A stretch of 64,000 bases of DNA from Zoroaster sp. YZ-2022 (GCA_029582265.1 CM055828.1:3641402-3705401), one strand, 5' to 3'; counted from the stretch's first letter, positions 11,464-26,766 are shown. Numbers and translations: made by a program. Notes: a model not told the origin generated them from the sequence alone.

Positions 11464-13297
11464 TTATAGCATGGTGCCTGGTTTATGAAAACCTTTCAAT
11501 GAAGAAAGGTTTCCAACCAACACGGACATAGGGCTGGTATTTCCCAAAAGTGTACCCTGCGGTACCCCAGAGCCCTCTTTGGGTTTGTCATCACCCCCCT
11601 TGAGTTCTCTGAGGGGTAATGCAGTGGGACGAGATGCACCGAGAAGCGACACTAGCCCGACATCTGGAATTTGTGGCTGAGTTGTTTCTGAGGTTTTGGA
11701 TGATTTTACAGTCGTTATGGGCATGATGGATGATCGTGAAGCTGACGAATGTGACGAGGAAGGAGAGTATATAAGACTCTGTTGTCCTGGAAACTGTGAT
11801 GAGTACGACATTGATGAGAAACTTGTTGAGCTATGACCAGGATAGTGACTTCCAGAAGGTGGCATGGGGTGACTAGAAACAGACGATGTAGAGCTCATGC
11901 TGTATGATCCTGGTTGCTTTGGGTAACTAGAAACAGCGTCTGTGGTGATAAGGGCACCTAGGCCAACACCATGGGAACCCTGGGAGTATTGTGAATGGTG
12001 TGAACTATTGCCCTGACTGTGTGCTCCATACAGCTTTGCAGAACTGTATACATTTGTGGTGGAGCTGAAACCAGGATTATAACAAGCTATGTAGGGGTTA
12101 CTAGAAACAGTTCCGGTGGTGCTGGATGTTATTTGCCTGGGGGAACTAGAAACAGTGTCTGTGGAGACAAGGGCATCTAAGCCAACTCCATGGGAACCCT
12201 GTGGATGTGAGAATGAGGGGTGAGTGTTGCCCACACTGAATGCTCCAGGTGGTTTTGATGAATTATTAACATTTGTGTTGGAGCGTAAAGAGTGTAGACC
12301 TAAGCCAAGAACATCAGGTACGTTGCGGTTACCAGAAACAGTCCCTGTGAAAGTTAATCCAAATGGAGAATTAGAAACAGTCGCTGGCTTTCCTGGTGTC
12401 ACCCCAACAAATCCAAGTTCAGTTCCTGAATCGTCTGATACAAACAGCTTTCTGTGGGCCTTAGAGTCTTCGCTAGGGGCGCAATTTCTGTGTAGTGCTC
12501 CCACTTTGGAACCATATGCTCCTGGGGGGCTGTAACCACCGACTGCTCCCTCTAAACCCATGCACGACCCCTCTGATGGTGGCGCTAATCTTATTGGTGC
12601 TAATCCAGATGAGGCTGCTAATCTAGAAGAGGATGGTAATCCAGATGAGGTTGCTGATCCAGATGAGGTTGCTGGTCCAGATGAGGTTGCTGATCCAGAT
12701 GAGGTTGCTAATCCAGATGAAGCTGCTGATCCAGATGAAGTTGCTAATCCAGTTGAGGAGGATTTGGGCGTTCTCACTGGGCTCATCACAATGTCTTTAG
12801 TGCGTATACTTGGTATACTGGGCTGCCGTTGTAGTGTCCTTGCTCGTCGTTCGGACGTTTCCTTCTCCGCTCTGATCTTCCTAACCTTCTCCATGAGGCG
12901 GGTTTTGGTCTCCGGATCCAGGGCATCGGTGATATTCTTGGAACGCACCGGCACTGCAAATCGGGAGAAGATACGGCTGGAGATTCGATGCATGCCCCTT
13001 GGTTCGACTTCTTCCTTCTTCACCTGAGTCTCTCTCTTCGCTTCTGATGCACTCTTCAGCGGGATGTGTGATGAAGCCCCAAACATATTCAGGCCTGCGT
13101 TGACCCCGGCTGGATTGATGGCTGCTGCTTCCACCTTGGTCAGCACTCTGGGTTCTGCGGTGGTGTTGGGTTCTGCACTAATGTCTGTATCTCGCTCATT
13201 TAGGACCTGAGCCAGGCCCAGGGAGGTGCTGAAAGTTTTTGCAGCGACAGGCTTGGGGTTGATTTGATAGGTATCAGACATCTTTGGGCCTCTATTA
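11464..13297 (-). CDS. TRAK1: TRAK coding exon 15 (residues 676-1286), serine-rich C-terminus
   Basis: Large last exon. Near its start [20 protein letters not shown] matches the TMSTSLGLVWLLKERGISA motif of TRAK1. Then come basic and charged stretches, a low-complexity run of SSG-A/L-T repeats (about residues 855-905, DNA about 12590-12765), and a long Ser/Gly/Tyr/His-rich tail ending HKPGTML with TAA at 11466-11464. The tail is far longer than in vertebrate TRAK and is presumably disordered. Plus-strand frames at 12224-12535 and 12560-13027 are shadows. Confidence 0.9.
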
Positions 13298-16200
13298 CTG
13301 TAATGATAACAAAAAGAAAGTTTGGGATAATGGATAGAAACAGTACAAAAAGAGCTTTATAAGAGCTTTATAAGAGCTTTATAAGAGCTTTGATTTCAGA
13401 TCTCGGCTTGGCTAAGCCTCCAGTGGTCTTAAATCTGATGGTCTCAAAAAACCAAACTTTAAGATACCGTCTCAACTTGTCTAACAACATCAACTGGTGC
13501 CATTTAAGACAAGTTGAACAAACCCATGTGTGCAGTTCTTAACCAATCAGAATGTCTGAACTGTTGGGGGGGGGGGGTCTCGCACCATTTTGCATATTCC
13601 TACATAACAAGCTAACAAACAGGGCAGTATGAATGCAGACACATTGGATAACATGAAGCAGTGATTACAGCTGAAGTCTGAAGATGTCTTACCTTGATGT
13701 CAGTAGTGTGTTATCCAGTAGTCCAATAGTGCTTGTAGTATAGGTATAAGTGCTGCATGTATTGACAAAGCATTTACTCGGTACACAAGTACGTTCTGTA
13801 AAAAATATTTAAAACAATTTTAACTTTGTTTCCCGTTACCTTGAAATGTTGATGAAAATGTTCATATCACATCACATACCAAATGTAAAGACAAACGAAT
13901 GAGAGTTGGGAATAGGAATCCCAAAGAAAAGCCAAAATGAGGGAGTTTCATACCTAGGACTCGTCCGTCATCCTCCACATCATCCATTGAATACACGGCA
14001 GGATCTCTCTCCAGCTCACGGAAGCCCTTGACCATGACTCCTGGCCTGACGTCCAGCATACTGGCCATGTGGGGTCTGGCTAGTCTTTGCCATTGGTATA
14101 ATGTCAACGAACCTGCCATGAATTGATAAAACAGTTTATGAGAATAGCTCAGGTCAGCTCAGGTCAGCTCAGGTCAAATCAAAAACCAAATTTGTAATCA
14201 GATAAAAAAACTTTACAGATTGTTGAAATTAGACCTTCTCTGTGGAATTCATGAAATGTGGCATTCTAAAATGTGCTGTGCATTCTAAAATGTATCGAGT
14301 TCTAAAAAATTATTATAATACTTTCTCACCTTCCATTGGTTTCACAATCTGTAACTTCTCTGGCATGTACGACCTGAATCCGTGTCCACCCATGGACGGC
14401 AGCCCAGCAAAGCTTTCCGTGGACCAGATGCTGCCTGGGGTAGCACAGGTAGGGGTCTGGGAGTCCCCTGTGGTGATGTCAGGATCGTGCATGTGGAGTT
14501 TCTCTTCCTCAGCGTATTTGTCCTCAGCTTTTTGGTTCTGTCTGCGGAGGTTGAGACGACGGAGAGCTGTTTCGAGATCGTTGGAGCCGGGGATTCCCGG
14601 GCGACCTAACTGATGTGTATAGCTGTTTTAAGGAAATTCAAAAACCGCTAATAAAACTCAACCTGTGGAACTGTAAGTTGATCCACAAACTCGGCAATCA
14701 AAATTGTACTACAGAGGGTGCTGTCCATTAATATAAAAAATGTTTTTTATTTACATATTTTGACTACATACAAGTGATATTGCTGATGCTATCCAAGACT
14801 TTTGGTGAACATTTTTTGTCACAAAATACTTTGATACCAGATACCCGCTTTGCAAATGTATTTTCTATATAAATCAGCTCTTACTTACCCAGAGGGGCTA
14901 TTTGACTCGTTATCTCCCTCGTATTGTTCGCTCATCGGTGTCCCGCTACGATTGGAACCAGCCAATGACATAGTGGAGCTTCCTGGGGAGGTGCGGTGAC
15001 TGCTGAACATGTCCAGGCTATACTCTGAGGGAGCCTGACTGCTGGTAGCACGGTTCACATTCTTCACTGTCTTCATGATGTTCTTGTTATGTTCTCTGGA
15101 GATAACAAGAATGAAATTCAACTAACTGAAACCGGCTGGTACCAGTCGAAGCCGGTTCTTCAAGAACCAGATGACTATTTAAACACAGCAGCACAAGCAT
15201 AACTCCTTTTAAATTTTGCATTGTTCAGGGCAATTGTATACGGCCCACCTCCGCAGGTACATGTCCCAACAATGCATCTTGGACGATTAAAACCTGTTCA
15301 ATATGGCCACCTGTTCAATATGGCCACCTGTTCAACATGGCCACCTGTTCAATATGGCCACCTGTTCAATATGGCCACCTGTTCAATATGGCCACCTGTT
15401 CAATATGGCCACCTGTTCAATATGGCCACCTATTCAATATGGCCACCTATTCAATATGGCCACCTGTTCATATACCTTCTTCACACTATGTATTTTTTTG
15501 TCTGGTACCCTGACTGCCAATCCAAATATCACCCTGACAAATTATTCAATTACACAGGCACCAGTCCACACTGGACATGAGCCTCATTTTGATTCCAATG
15601 GACTTAAAATGTATGGACTTAAAACGTATCATAAAACCAAAATGGATTCAACATGGAAAAAGGGTAAATTGTGGCCACTTTTCATCAGCTTCCATTGGAT
15701 GGTCACATTACAAAACTTGTACAGTAAATATTTATTTTGACTGCCGTGGCTAGCATTACATGAGCTGACTGCATAGCATGAATAGACGATCGCCCAAACC
15801 TCTCTATACTATTCAGCCAGTATAATAGAGATCAGTGACTGTTACAGGCATATAATGCTGGCCAAAGCATAAATCAAAATACTGAAAGGTCATATACACG
15901 TACTTCTTGTTACCCCTTCGATTCACCGTGGGGTCTCCTCCAACAAGTTCTTGTTCCACCGAGTTGACAAGTTCAGCTGCAAGGGAATCCTGTAGACAAT
16001 TTAAAAAAAAAACAATCAAAAGGTTTTAATAATCAAAACAGGAAATTAATGTCAACCATAAATAGGGAGGATATTGTGAGAAAATGAAAAGGTAGGAAAA
16101 ATGTTTGCCATTATCATTAGGCATATACTAGCCTATAGCGGTTTACCTCTATAGCTATGTATAGCAATATGACGTCATTATCTTCAGAAACATTGTACAT

Positions 16201-19200
16201 TTTATATCTGCACATATTGGCTATGTCAAGAGTTTTACTTCCAGAGGGCTTGGCGCCAATTCTGATCTGATGCATGGCGACTAATTTAAACCCACATTAT
16301 TCAGATGGAGAGATATTTTATTAGACTTACAGGTGGGAACACAGGCAGTGGGTTCAGCACATTGTAGCCAGGTACGTTACTCTGAGGTAGAGATCGGCGG
16401 TGGATTTGCTTAGCTTCAACCCTCGCCTCATCCAGCATGTTGAAGTATTCGTCTGCTTTATCCCTCACCTCTTGTAACTATTAAAATAGAGGGGAAGATT
16501 TCAAGAATAGGTTCAGGATTATCTAAGATTATCTCAAGTGTCGTGGCCGAGCGGTCTAGCTTACCGGACTCAAGTTCTGGTGTTAGCAGCAGAATGTGGG
16601 TTCGAATCCCGGCCGTGACACTTGTGTCCTTGAGCAAGACACTTAACCATAATTGCTTCTGGGTACCTGTGAGGGCAGAGTTGGTTGATTAGCCCTATAT
16701 GCGCTGTAATGGCAGCAATTGAGCTGTATACTCCCCAGGGAGCTGAGATGGTTTCAGGAATGATTTATGAGCCTTATGAGCAGGGGTAATAATATGCGCC
16801 TTGAGCACCACTCAGTTGGTGGATATGTGCACTATATAAGTCCACCACATCATCATCATCATCATCATCATCAATCATCATCATCAATCATCAATCATCA
16901 ATCAATCATCAATCATCAATCATCAATCATCAATCATCAATCATCAATCATCAATCATCAATCATCAATCATCAATCATCAATCATCAATCATCAATCAT
17001 CAATCATCAATCATCAATCATCAATCATCAATCATCAATCATCAATCATCAATCATCAATCATCATCATCATCATCATCATCATGAAGAGAAAAGGAGAC
17101 AAATCTCCCAGTTGATAATGATTCATGGCCAAAGGCTCTCAGAGGTTGTACAATTTGAAAAGAGGGACATTTGTAAAACAATTTTTGCACAAATACCAAA
17201 ACCCATATTCAAAGCATACTTTAAGAGGACCCTGGGAATAAGTCCCTGGATTTGATGCCCCTTAGCTTGGTAAAAAAAGAAGAAGCTGAACTGACCTCTT
17301 TGGTGAGTGCTTGCTGAGCATCCCTAGATGCATGATGTTGATGCTGTAGCTCCTCATTCTCAATAGACAACTGTCAACAGAAGAATCAGACATATAAAGT
17401 TATTGAAAACCATCATAAGTTTCCTTATACATTGTATTAACTGCAAATTAAGAGGATAGGTACAACACTGGAGATATTTACTCTCTTTGAATCAAGATAT
17501 ACAATAATCAATCAACCTGTGAAAGTTTCAGCTTATTATGTTGTGTTTTGGAATTTTGGAACGAGTACTCTTACAAATACACATATTGGCAATAATTTAG
17601 GTTTTCTTAAAAAGGATCGCACCTAAGACAAATTTATTTCTAGGGAAAACTGATACCATCATCAGCTTTTCACCAAGTAAGTTTTACATTTGAGGGCACA
17701 CCATACCATTTCACAATTCAAATATCTGACCTCCTGTTACCATGGTTTTCATCCTAAAAACAACCAATCACCGGACTGACCTTTTTGATCTTCTGCTGGA
17801 GTTCAACGATCTGAGCGAGCAGAAACGTAATCTCCTCCTTCTGCTGGTATGTCTCCTCCAGTCTACGGCTGAGCTCCTCTGTCATCACACCCTCACGACC
17901 CTGTGCCTCTCCTGAGACAACAAAATTAAGACAATATGCTCAAATAACTAATACTCCATAACTAATATTCTAAAAGTATGTGTTGAATCATCGTCTATGA
18001 ATCAAAGGATTTAGGAGACATTTTTGATATGAGAAATTCAGATATAAGCAAGCAGCAAAATTGTTTTGCTGCTTGGAAATGCAACACAATTGGTCTCGTT
18101 AGTGTTTATGTGAGAGTGTTTTAATGATGTTCTTTTAAAAAATGGGATCAAGTCAGAAAGAAATTTACTGTTAAATTGATAAATTCCTAATTGGCTGGAG
18201 ATACCAATTCTAACTACATGATCTCCAAAAAGGCCAAGATAATGTTGCACCTTTCACAGATGTGAATGAGAGTTGTAGGGCATTTTCATGAGCAATGATC
18301 ATGCAGCAAACATAGCAAAGTTTCCTGACGGCAACACACATCACCTAAACCATGCAAGGGAGGGGGTTAACTCACCGAGTTGTTTGATGCAAACTGGGTG
18401 GTGGGAAGGGGAAGGGAGGGGGTTAACTCACCGAGTTGTTTGAACGCATCCTGGACCAGCTGAGCTTCCTTCTCCTCGATGGTAAGCGTCTTGGTCTTCA
18501 TTTCAGCCGTCTCCATCCGTAGCTGCAGATTATCCTCCTCAAGGATGCGGACTTTCTTCTGGAGGGCTTCCACATTGATGAACTTGGACTGGATGGTGTG
18601 GCTTCTGTCATGACTAAAAACAAGAACGCAGGGAAAGGTCTCCATTTAAATGGCTCTTAAAATTGGTTGAAGTCTTTACACGAAAAGACCAAGGGAAGAA
18701 TTGAGGGTAAAATAACATTCTGGTTCAGTAACATAAGGGGACTGGACAGGGCTTAGTCATGACAATGTGCAAGAACATCACAGAGAAAGGGGGTGACACC
18801 ATACATGTAGTAGCCCTCTGTCTGTGAGAAGTATGACTTCATGTAAGTTGAATGGTTGATAAATGCAAAAACTTATAAGATCATCAGTTATCAGGACATC
18901 TCATGACTTGGCACACACATAATTTCATAACCGTGTTGTGTCAACCTGTGAAATTTTTCTTTGAGATTACTGCAATATATAGGTCCTTGTGTGACAAAAA
19001 CTAGCAAGTTTAACCATTCATTTCATGGGATTTTAGGCAGCGATTTGCCATTTTTAATTTTGAAACCTTTCAGCAAAACTGCCTGTCAAGCTAATGTTGA
19101 GGGCACCTGGGGCAAAGCAGTGGGCAATTTGATCCAATTTTACCCCCAGTATCATGACAAATCTCCTGATACCCACATGACATTGTTGCAACAATACGCT

Positions 19201-22200
19201 GTCATTTCTTCTCGTATCCCAAGAATATTTTGAGTAAGCATCACATACCAGAAAGTGACATCCTCGTCAGAATCACTGTAGCTGACTTCATTTGTGTAGA
19301 TTCTCAATAGCTGTTCCTTAAGCTTCATATCATGCCTCAACTGTGTATTCTGAAGAAGAAAAAAGGAGAAACTTTTGAAGGACGTTGAACTTCTATACCT
19401 CCATCCACACTATTATGACAACACAGACTATAAGGTAAATCCATTAGCTGTGCAAACATTCATAGGCCTTGGGTCCAGACACCTATGAGGCCATGATACT
19501 TTATAGACTTATGGCACAGAGCCAACAAGTGGTCAGGATGGGTAAATGATTATGGTCCAATAGGTCCAATAGGTCCAATAGTGTATACTGAAACTTGAAA
19601 GGGTTTCCTAAAACTTCCTTTTTGTTCAGTATGAATTATGCTTGGAAATGCTTGGGTGCGACTGACATTTTGATATTGGCATGGCATTCATCAACAGAAA
19701 ATTATTTCTGCCAGGATTTTAATATTGGACCATTCTACATGTAACTCTGACAGGATGTTTGTTTGCTTTATTTAAAAGGTCATTTCAGTTATGAAAGTAG
19801 TTTGCAGCAGATCTAACCCGCTAGATACCTTCCTGAATCCACCAAAATTAATCGACATGCACCCAGTAGAATTGGTACAATGGCAAATGCAACGTATTCA
19901 TGGCTTGGCTATACACAGTCTTGAATCCGACAAAAGCAGTCGATAGAGTTTGATGGATTTGGTACACATGGAATCATGCTCTATTTGCTGGGCGATACAT
20001 GTACAGTACCGAATCACGCAAAACCAGGGGGTGGATTTTGATAGACTTGGAAGGGTTGATTTTTTATTAATTTTAGTATACTTCATTTTGGTAACTTAGT
20101 GGCAAATATATGATCTTGACAGGCTGCCATGTTTGAGGTTGCCACGGTGAACCCCGACGCTAATTACCTGGTCCGTAGCAAGAGTAAGCTGTTCTTCAAT
20201 ACCGTCGATACGTTTCTCTAACTGTTTGTTTTGCTCAAGTAAGGACTGGCCGATCTTTGCTGCAAGCTCTAAATCTTTCTCTTTCTGAAAGGGAAATTAA
20301 AAAAAGGAGTGAGCTGGCTACAAGTTTCTCACAAACATAAAAAATACAATGGGTAAGCTGACAAAAAAGAAAAAAAGAAAAGAAGTACTCTGTTTTAAGA
20401 GCAATCCGATATTGTTCATTTATGTTTTCTATTAAAAAAATATCATTTAGACCTCAACATTTGCATTGGATTTATTTCCACTCAAACATGTTTACAATAA
20501 TTTTACAACTTACATTTTTGGAAAACAATAATTTGAGAGGAGAATAGTCTAGACACCCACAGTGCTTGTATCTATGACCCCATGTACGTGGTAACAGTAG
20601 AATGGAAACAGGAACACAAGGAAGCAGACATTGTGAATTATGAATAACCCTACTTTAGTTGAAGTGGTATACGTGCGAAATTTCAATGTGTTCCTCTTGA
20701 ATTACACGTTACAACCTTTGTGAGTTTCCTTCCTCTTTTGAGTCTTTCAGTTTGGCAATCTTCCCAGATATTTTGGAACAAAAAAAAATTGAGTCGAAGG
20801 AACTGACCTCTTCAAGAAGACGTGTTACTGCATCGATATCATTATATGTCTTGGTCATCTGTACAACACGGTCACCGCACAGTGCTGCAAGAAGAAAAAA
20901 GAAAGAAAAGATGATTGAATGTTCAAATACAGTGCATTCATGACAAATCTGCCCCATTTACCTTCTAACTGTATGGACGTCTAAAAGCCAATTTTTACCA
21001 CAAATACAAAGTGAATTGTGATGTAAACAAAAAAAACATTTCAACTTGCATAAATCACTCGCTGCAAATATATTTAATCAAATTTGATTTTGCATTCATG
21101 TGAAGTATATGAATCGGCCTATAATCAACACAATGAACCTTGTCAGTAAAATTGATTGATTTCACTTAGTATTGCATAGCAAAATGCTTCACAAAAATCA
21201 CAATTTGCTACTCAAAATTCAAGACTGATTAATCAAAATTAGCATTACCTGGACTCACACATTTCATTTCGAACATAATCATTCCCTGCAGTCCAAAGTA
21301 AACATCAAACATTCAATAATTCATAAAGCATATTCAGCGGCCATCTTCGTCTGTTCCCACTTGCATGAGAATCAGAATTAGGCCGATTTCCTTAACGGTG
21401 ATGTTGTAAAAAGCTTTCTTCATCGTAAATACAATAAGTTATCGTTCCTAGAACTGGTAACCTTCGTTGGGTTTGAGTTCCAGATGCAAATATTGCAGTC
21501 AATTTGTGACTGGCATACATATGCCAAGAGGCCAGATGTTGTCATAGCAATGAGGCACAACACAAAAGACAGATGTCTAATGGAGCAAACGGGCATCTGT
21601 ATGAGGTCAAGGGTAACAAGGCTTACCAACTGACATTTAATGAAAAACAGCTTAAAAGGTTGGGAAACTGTTATGAAGAATTCATGAGAATCAAAAAATA
21701 ATTCAGAAACTGACCTATATGTAAAATTCAATTTAATAGACGGCAATTTATCACAGAGCAGTGCTTGTAAGATTAATAAATTTGTCATTCAAAAAAGGAA
21801 GCACCAAATGGATGAGGATTTCAGGTAATTTTTAAATCACTTATAATTAAATCTTAACCATTTATAAAATGGTGTTACTAAGGGAGGAGTTTATTGTGTA
21901 TCATACAAGTAAACATATTAGAATACTTTCACAGGAAATAGCATAAAGGACATGTACAATGTATTTAAAGTCATGTGTGCAAATTAATTCAAAAGTATAA
22001 ATGTGACATGGGATTTTTTCTTGTGCAAATCTGCCTTAGGAATAACATTATTAGTTGAACCTTTGAAAAAACACACACAGGAAAACATAATCAAAACAAA
22101 GCAAGCATATTTCAGAATGTTTTTAATTTGACAAATATCAACTCTGTATCATGCAAATGATTTAAAAAAAATTATTTGTGAATTATTTAAAAATAAGCAT

Positions 22201-25200
22201 TAACTACAGTAGTATAGGTACATACATGTACATGTATTCACAGTTCAGTCTGCTTACAAAAACATATTGTCCCAAGGACATACATGTATGTATTATAGAT
22301 GTATATTTTAGATGTATATTTTAGTATGCATATTTTAGTATGTATTTTAGATTTTTTAAAGACAAAAATGGCAGTATTGTTTGCATGTGCTATTTTAAGA
22401 AATATTCATGCTGCATATTAATCATGTATTGTAGTGAACATTCTACATGTATTATGTAAACCTATCCTATAGTTTATTGAAAGATTTAAAATTAATACAA
22501 TGTATCTACATGTATAATGAACCACAATAATCTTCCTTCAAATTTGTACCGAAATATAACACAATGGTTCTCATTAGGATCATTTATGCATAAACAGACT
22601 CCGCTCACATTAAACATGCATTGTACATGTACCTCACGTTCTGCAGGAAAACCTGTCCTCTAGGTTATTGATTTTTATAGACATACACAATGTACATGTA
22701 TGTAAACAAACCTGGAATAAGAAATTACTTAAAATTGTATTGTTTATTTATTAGGGCAGATTTTAAAAAAAATGTAAACCGGAAACCCATTTGGCTATAA
22801 CTGTTAACTAGATACATGTAAATGATGGTGTGGAAATATGTTCAAAACAATTTATAAAATGCACTAACACTGTAATATTATTTCCTAAACTACAATGATG
22901 TACACCATATGTATACATATGTATACAGTATGTACAACCTAAAAAATACACAATGAATGTACATTGTACATCCATGTACAATGTACATGTTAAGTTCATT
23001 CAGAAAAAAAAAAAAAAAATGGATCTACACGTACAAAAAAAAAAAAAAAAAAAAAATTTGATTGTTTTATTTCTTTCATCAGTATGTCTAAATACTGTGT
23101 GGTTTACCATTACAGTTATTACGCATGTATAATTGTGCATGTATACTGCCCTTATATGTACTAGGCAGGTGGATTATTAGACAGAAATTGACATGATACA
23201 TGTAGCTTACATCATTGTTATCATTTCATTCAAGAACCACTTGCTCTCATTTGATTGCCGCTGCTAGCCAAGGATGAAACAAAGTGTGAATGATAGAGGA
23301 TGCATGTAATTCTGAAAAGTAGTTATAGACGTACTATTCCCGTGGGTCTGTTATTGTAAAGTGATGAGTTTTATTAGCTGTATACAAATGAAGATTGGCA
23401 GACGAGCTAAAATTAAATACAATAACATCTATAGGTAGAGCATACAGGCACATACATCATGGTGGATTGGTGTATAAAACTGTACATAAATTAAATATAA
23501 GGTATAGAATTACTACTGTGGGTAATTGAAAAATAACCAAATGATCAAATGTATAAATACTTACTTGACGCATTGTAGAAATTGACTAGTTAATACATTT
23601 TGAGTCAACCAAAATGTTATCTTCAAAGTTGAAAGTTCATATATTGTACATGTATGTAAATACTCTATAATCTACAAGAAGCCCATAAAATTGTTATGTT
23701 GTGTCCTTGTCACAACTGTTCGTATGAAATGCGCATGATTTTACATCTGCGATTCCAAACAAAAACATGAGTAGATAAATGCATGTTCAGGTGCAATGTC
23801 CAAATATTGCACTACTAAATAAATGCCCAATCATCACATGAACTAGGTGCCACTTTCCGCCAGCCAAAATATTTATTCTTCTCGTTTGTTTACTTTGAAT
23901 GGGGTTGAAAAATTGATTTTTGGTTCCACTTCAGTCCTTTATATAAATACCCATGTAGACATGGACTAAACACTACATGTACATGATAAAGAAAAATATT
24001 TATTATCACAAACATTAACATGAAAACAGGATATGACATTTATCTATAGATTCACAGGGTTCTTGTCACGGTGGTCAATACTGGAAACCTTTACGCCGGT
24101 AAAGGATCCCGCGACCACCACTGGCCAAAATTTTGTATTTTCCCGACCACCACTCTTTTTCCAACTTGCCTATTTCCTTTCACAGATTATCTGGATAGCT
24201 CAAAATAATTCCAGTCCTGAGACACAAGTACATCCACTTTTATTTTTTCACTAAAAAACAAACCCAGCTTCCAATGAGGTATATTGTGTATACTGTATGT
24301 ACATGAATGGTATGTAAATATCACAAGGTTATAACTTGACTCTGAATTCTGAAAATGTCTGTTGAATTCTGGCCGTGAAAGTTTCAGTAAATCATGACAA
24401 TAGTGGACAAGACAATGAGTGACGTCAGCCTAATTCTGAATCATACCTTTCGTAGTATTCATTCGTATGAATCTCATCTGACCGCAGAGTATCGAATGGC
24501 CAGTAACAATGCATGATTACTTATGCATCCCGGCCGACAACGGGACAAATGAAGTCGGCAATGCAATGCTCAGACAACTATGCCGAGTTGCTTCTACTAA
24601 AAGTAAAAAAACAAACCCTAGGCCATAGCTTGTCCTGTGACTTGAGCTGAATACGGGACAATGTCCCTGATAAAATTGTTCATTTCAAATTTCATTTCAT
24701 AAATTCATCATGTCCAAGGTGAAATTCTCTTTCTCACTCTGCACAAGAAATGAAATGGGCATTACGGTACATATTCATAAATGTGAACCGAGACGAAAGC
24801 CTTTCTCCATGCATACACAAATTACACATCCTCGTTTGTTTCAAGGTGATTCACAGCATAGCTGCAGCTATCCATCACACATACTAATCGATTTTTACCA
24901 CATCCACTTCAATTACATATTAGGTCAGCCATGAGATATTTCATCCAATGAAAAAAATTATCTACAGAAGTTTTCAGCAGAACCTTCTCCTACGACAAAA
25001 GAATTATATGGACTACAATATATGACTCAATGGCAAACCATACATAGGGGGCTGAATACATTGAAATGATTCCAATTCAAATGTACTCAAATATAATGAA
25101 TATGAATAACAATTCTGAACAATGAGATGTGTTCAAAAACAAATACATTTATTTGTGTTGTATGTGAATACCCAGGTCTGTAGCGACCATAATCACAGAT

Positions 25201-26766
25201 CAATTGTGACAATCAATATCAGCAGATTGTCTCATCCAGATATTAGAGCAGCCTGAGTCATCTAGAGGAAACTCCTCCCCAAATCTCATAAACAGTCATT
25301 CAACTACCCCGCCCCGCCCCACCCCTTCCACCCCCCAACCATCCTGACAAGCAAAGGGTAGAAATAAAATCATGCTGCATTGTATATTCTGCCGTTACAT
25401 ACTCAATATATTTCTGATCACAAAAGTAACCCCCCCCAGAAAGCTCACCTGCAAGATCCGCTATACTCAAGTCATCATACAGATACCATTCAAGTTCCTG
25501 ATCGTTGACATCCATCTTACCAAAACCGATAGCCCCTCTTCCTTCCAGCCGACACTTATACATTATTCCTTGGTCAGAACTCTCAAGAATCAACCCTAGA
25601 TGACTGCTTGAAGTCAAATTACTTTTATACACTTATTTCTGAGTATTTAAAGCAGTCAGGTACGAGCATGATCCATTTCTGCTAGAACCTGTACAATTAC
25701 CATGTCACTGAATTTTTGAGGTAAAGATCCAAAGTACAGAGATTCTGATCACTCAAGTTTATTTATTACTTAATGAACATAGTCCATTTCTGATATTTGT
25801 CTACCTGCCTGCCCTTCTTAAATACAGAAATTTATTAACATTTCCAAGTCATCGATCATCCAAGCAACAAAACAATCAATCATATTACAGTACATCGCAG
25901 TCAAACATGGCATAGCGGAAGTCGCTGACTGAAAACTGTAATGTCTAATGTCAATCTATCTATCACAAACAACAAATGACGACCGGAAACACACACTGAC
26001 AGTATTTCCTGTCAAAGATCTGTAATAACTTTTACTAAAATAAAGCAATGCTTGATAGTTGCATCACAGGCCTTAGATCTGTGAATTTGTAACTTGTTCC
26101 ACACAGATGCAATTTCATTTTTCTTGTCTTATTCTTAGCTTGACAGAAACAAGAAATATGTACTTGTTGAAAAACTGTATTAACGTCTTTTTACTGATAC
26201 AAAAAAAAGGTACAAAATAGTACACAAGAGTGTAAAGGATTTGTAGACCGACCGTTTGTAAAATCTTGATGAATGAATCCATACTTTACAAGAACCAAGA
26301 GAGACGAACAGAAACTAACCTGTGAAAGTTTCAGCTTATTTCGTTGCGTCATGAATGAGAAAATAGTGATTTTGTTGTATTCATTCTAAAATGTAAAATG
26401 GATAATAGCCATGATCTATTTTGTACACATTTTCTATTAATTACAGTATGCCAGTATTCTTGGGGTGCCATGGCCGGGCGGTTTAGTGCATTTAGTGATG
26501 GCCGAGTCATCAGAATGTGGGTTCGAATCCTGGCCACGACCGTGGTGTCCTTGAGCAAGACACTTAACTATAATTGCTTCTCTTCACCCAGGAGTATAAA
26601 TGGGGACCTGTGAGGACAGAGATGGTAATTGTGTTTGATTAAGCTCATTGCGCTCGTTGAGATGGTTCTAGGAATGATATAACTGGCCTGATGACAGGGG
26701 TAATAATGTTCATGTGCCACGAGTGTCAAACTTGGCGGATACCGGTGCAATATAAGTGTCCATTGT

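Noticed and set aside
12224..13027. Plus-strand frames of 103 and 155 residues
   Set aside because: Antisense shadows of the low-complexity TRAK last exon.
13283..13297. Starting a separate gene at the ATG at 13281
   Set aside because: The upstream residues are in frame with TRAK exon 14 through a good acceptor, so the ATG is an internal methionine.
21420..21788. 122-residue minus-strand frame
   Set aside because: No domain, within an AT-rich intron, no matching-phase donor seen.
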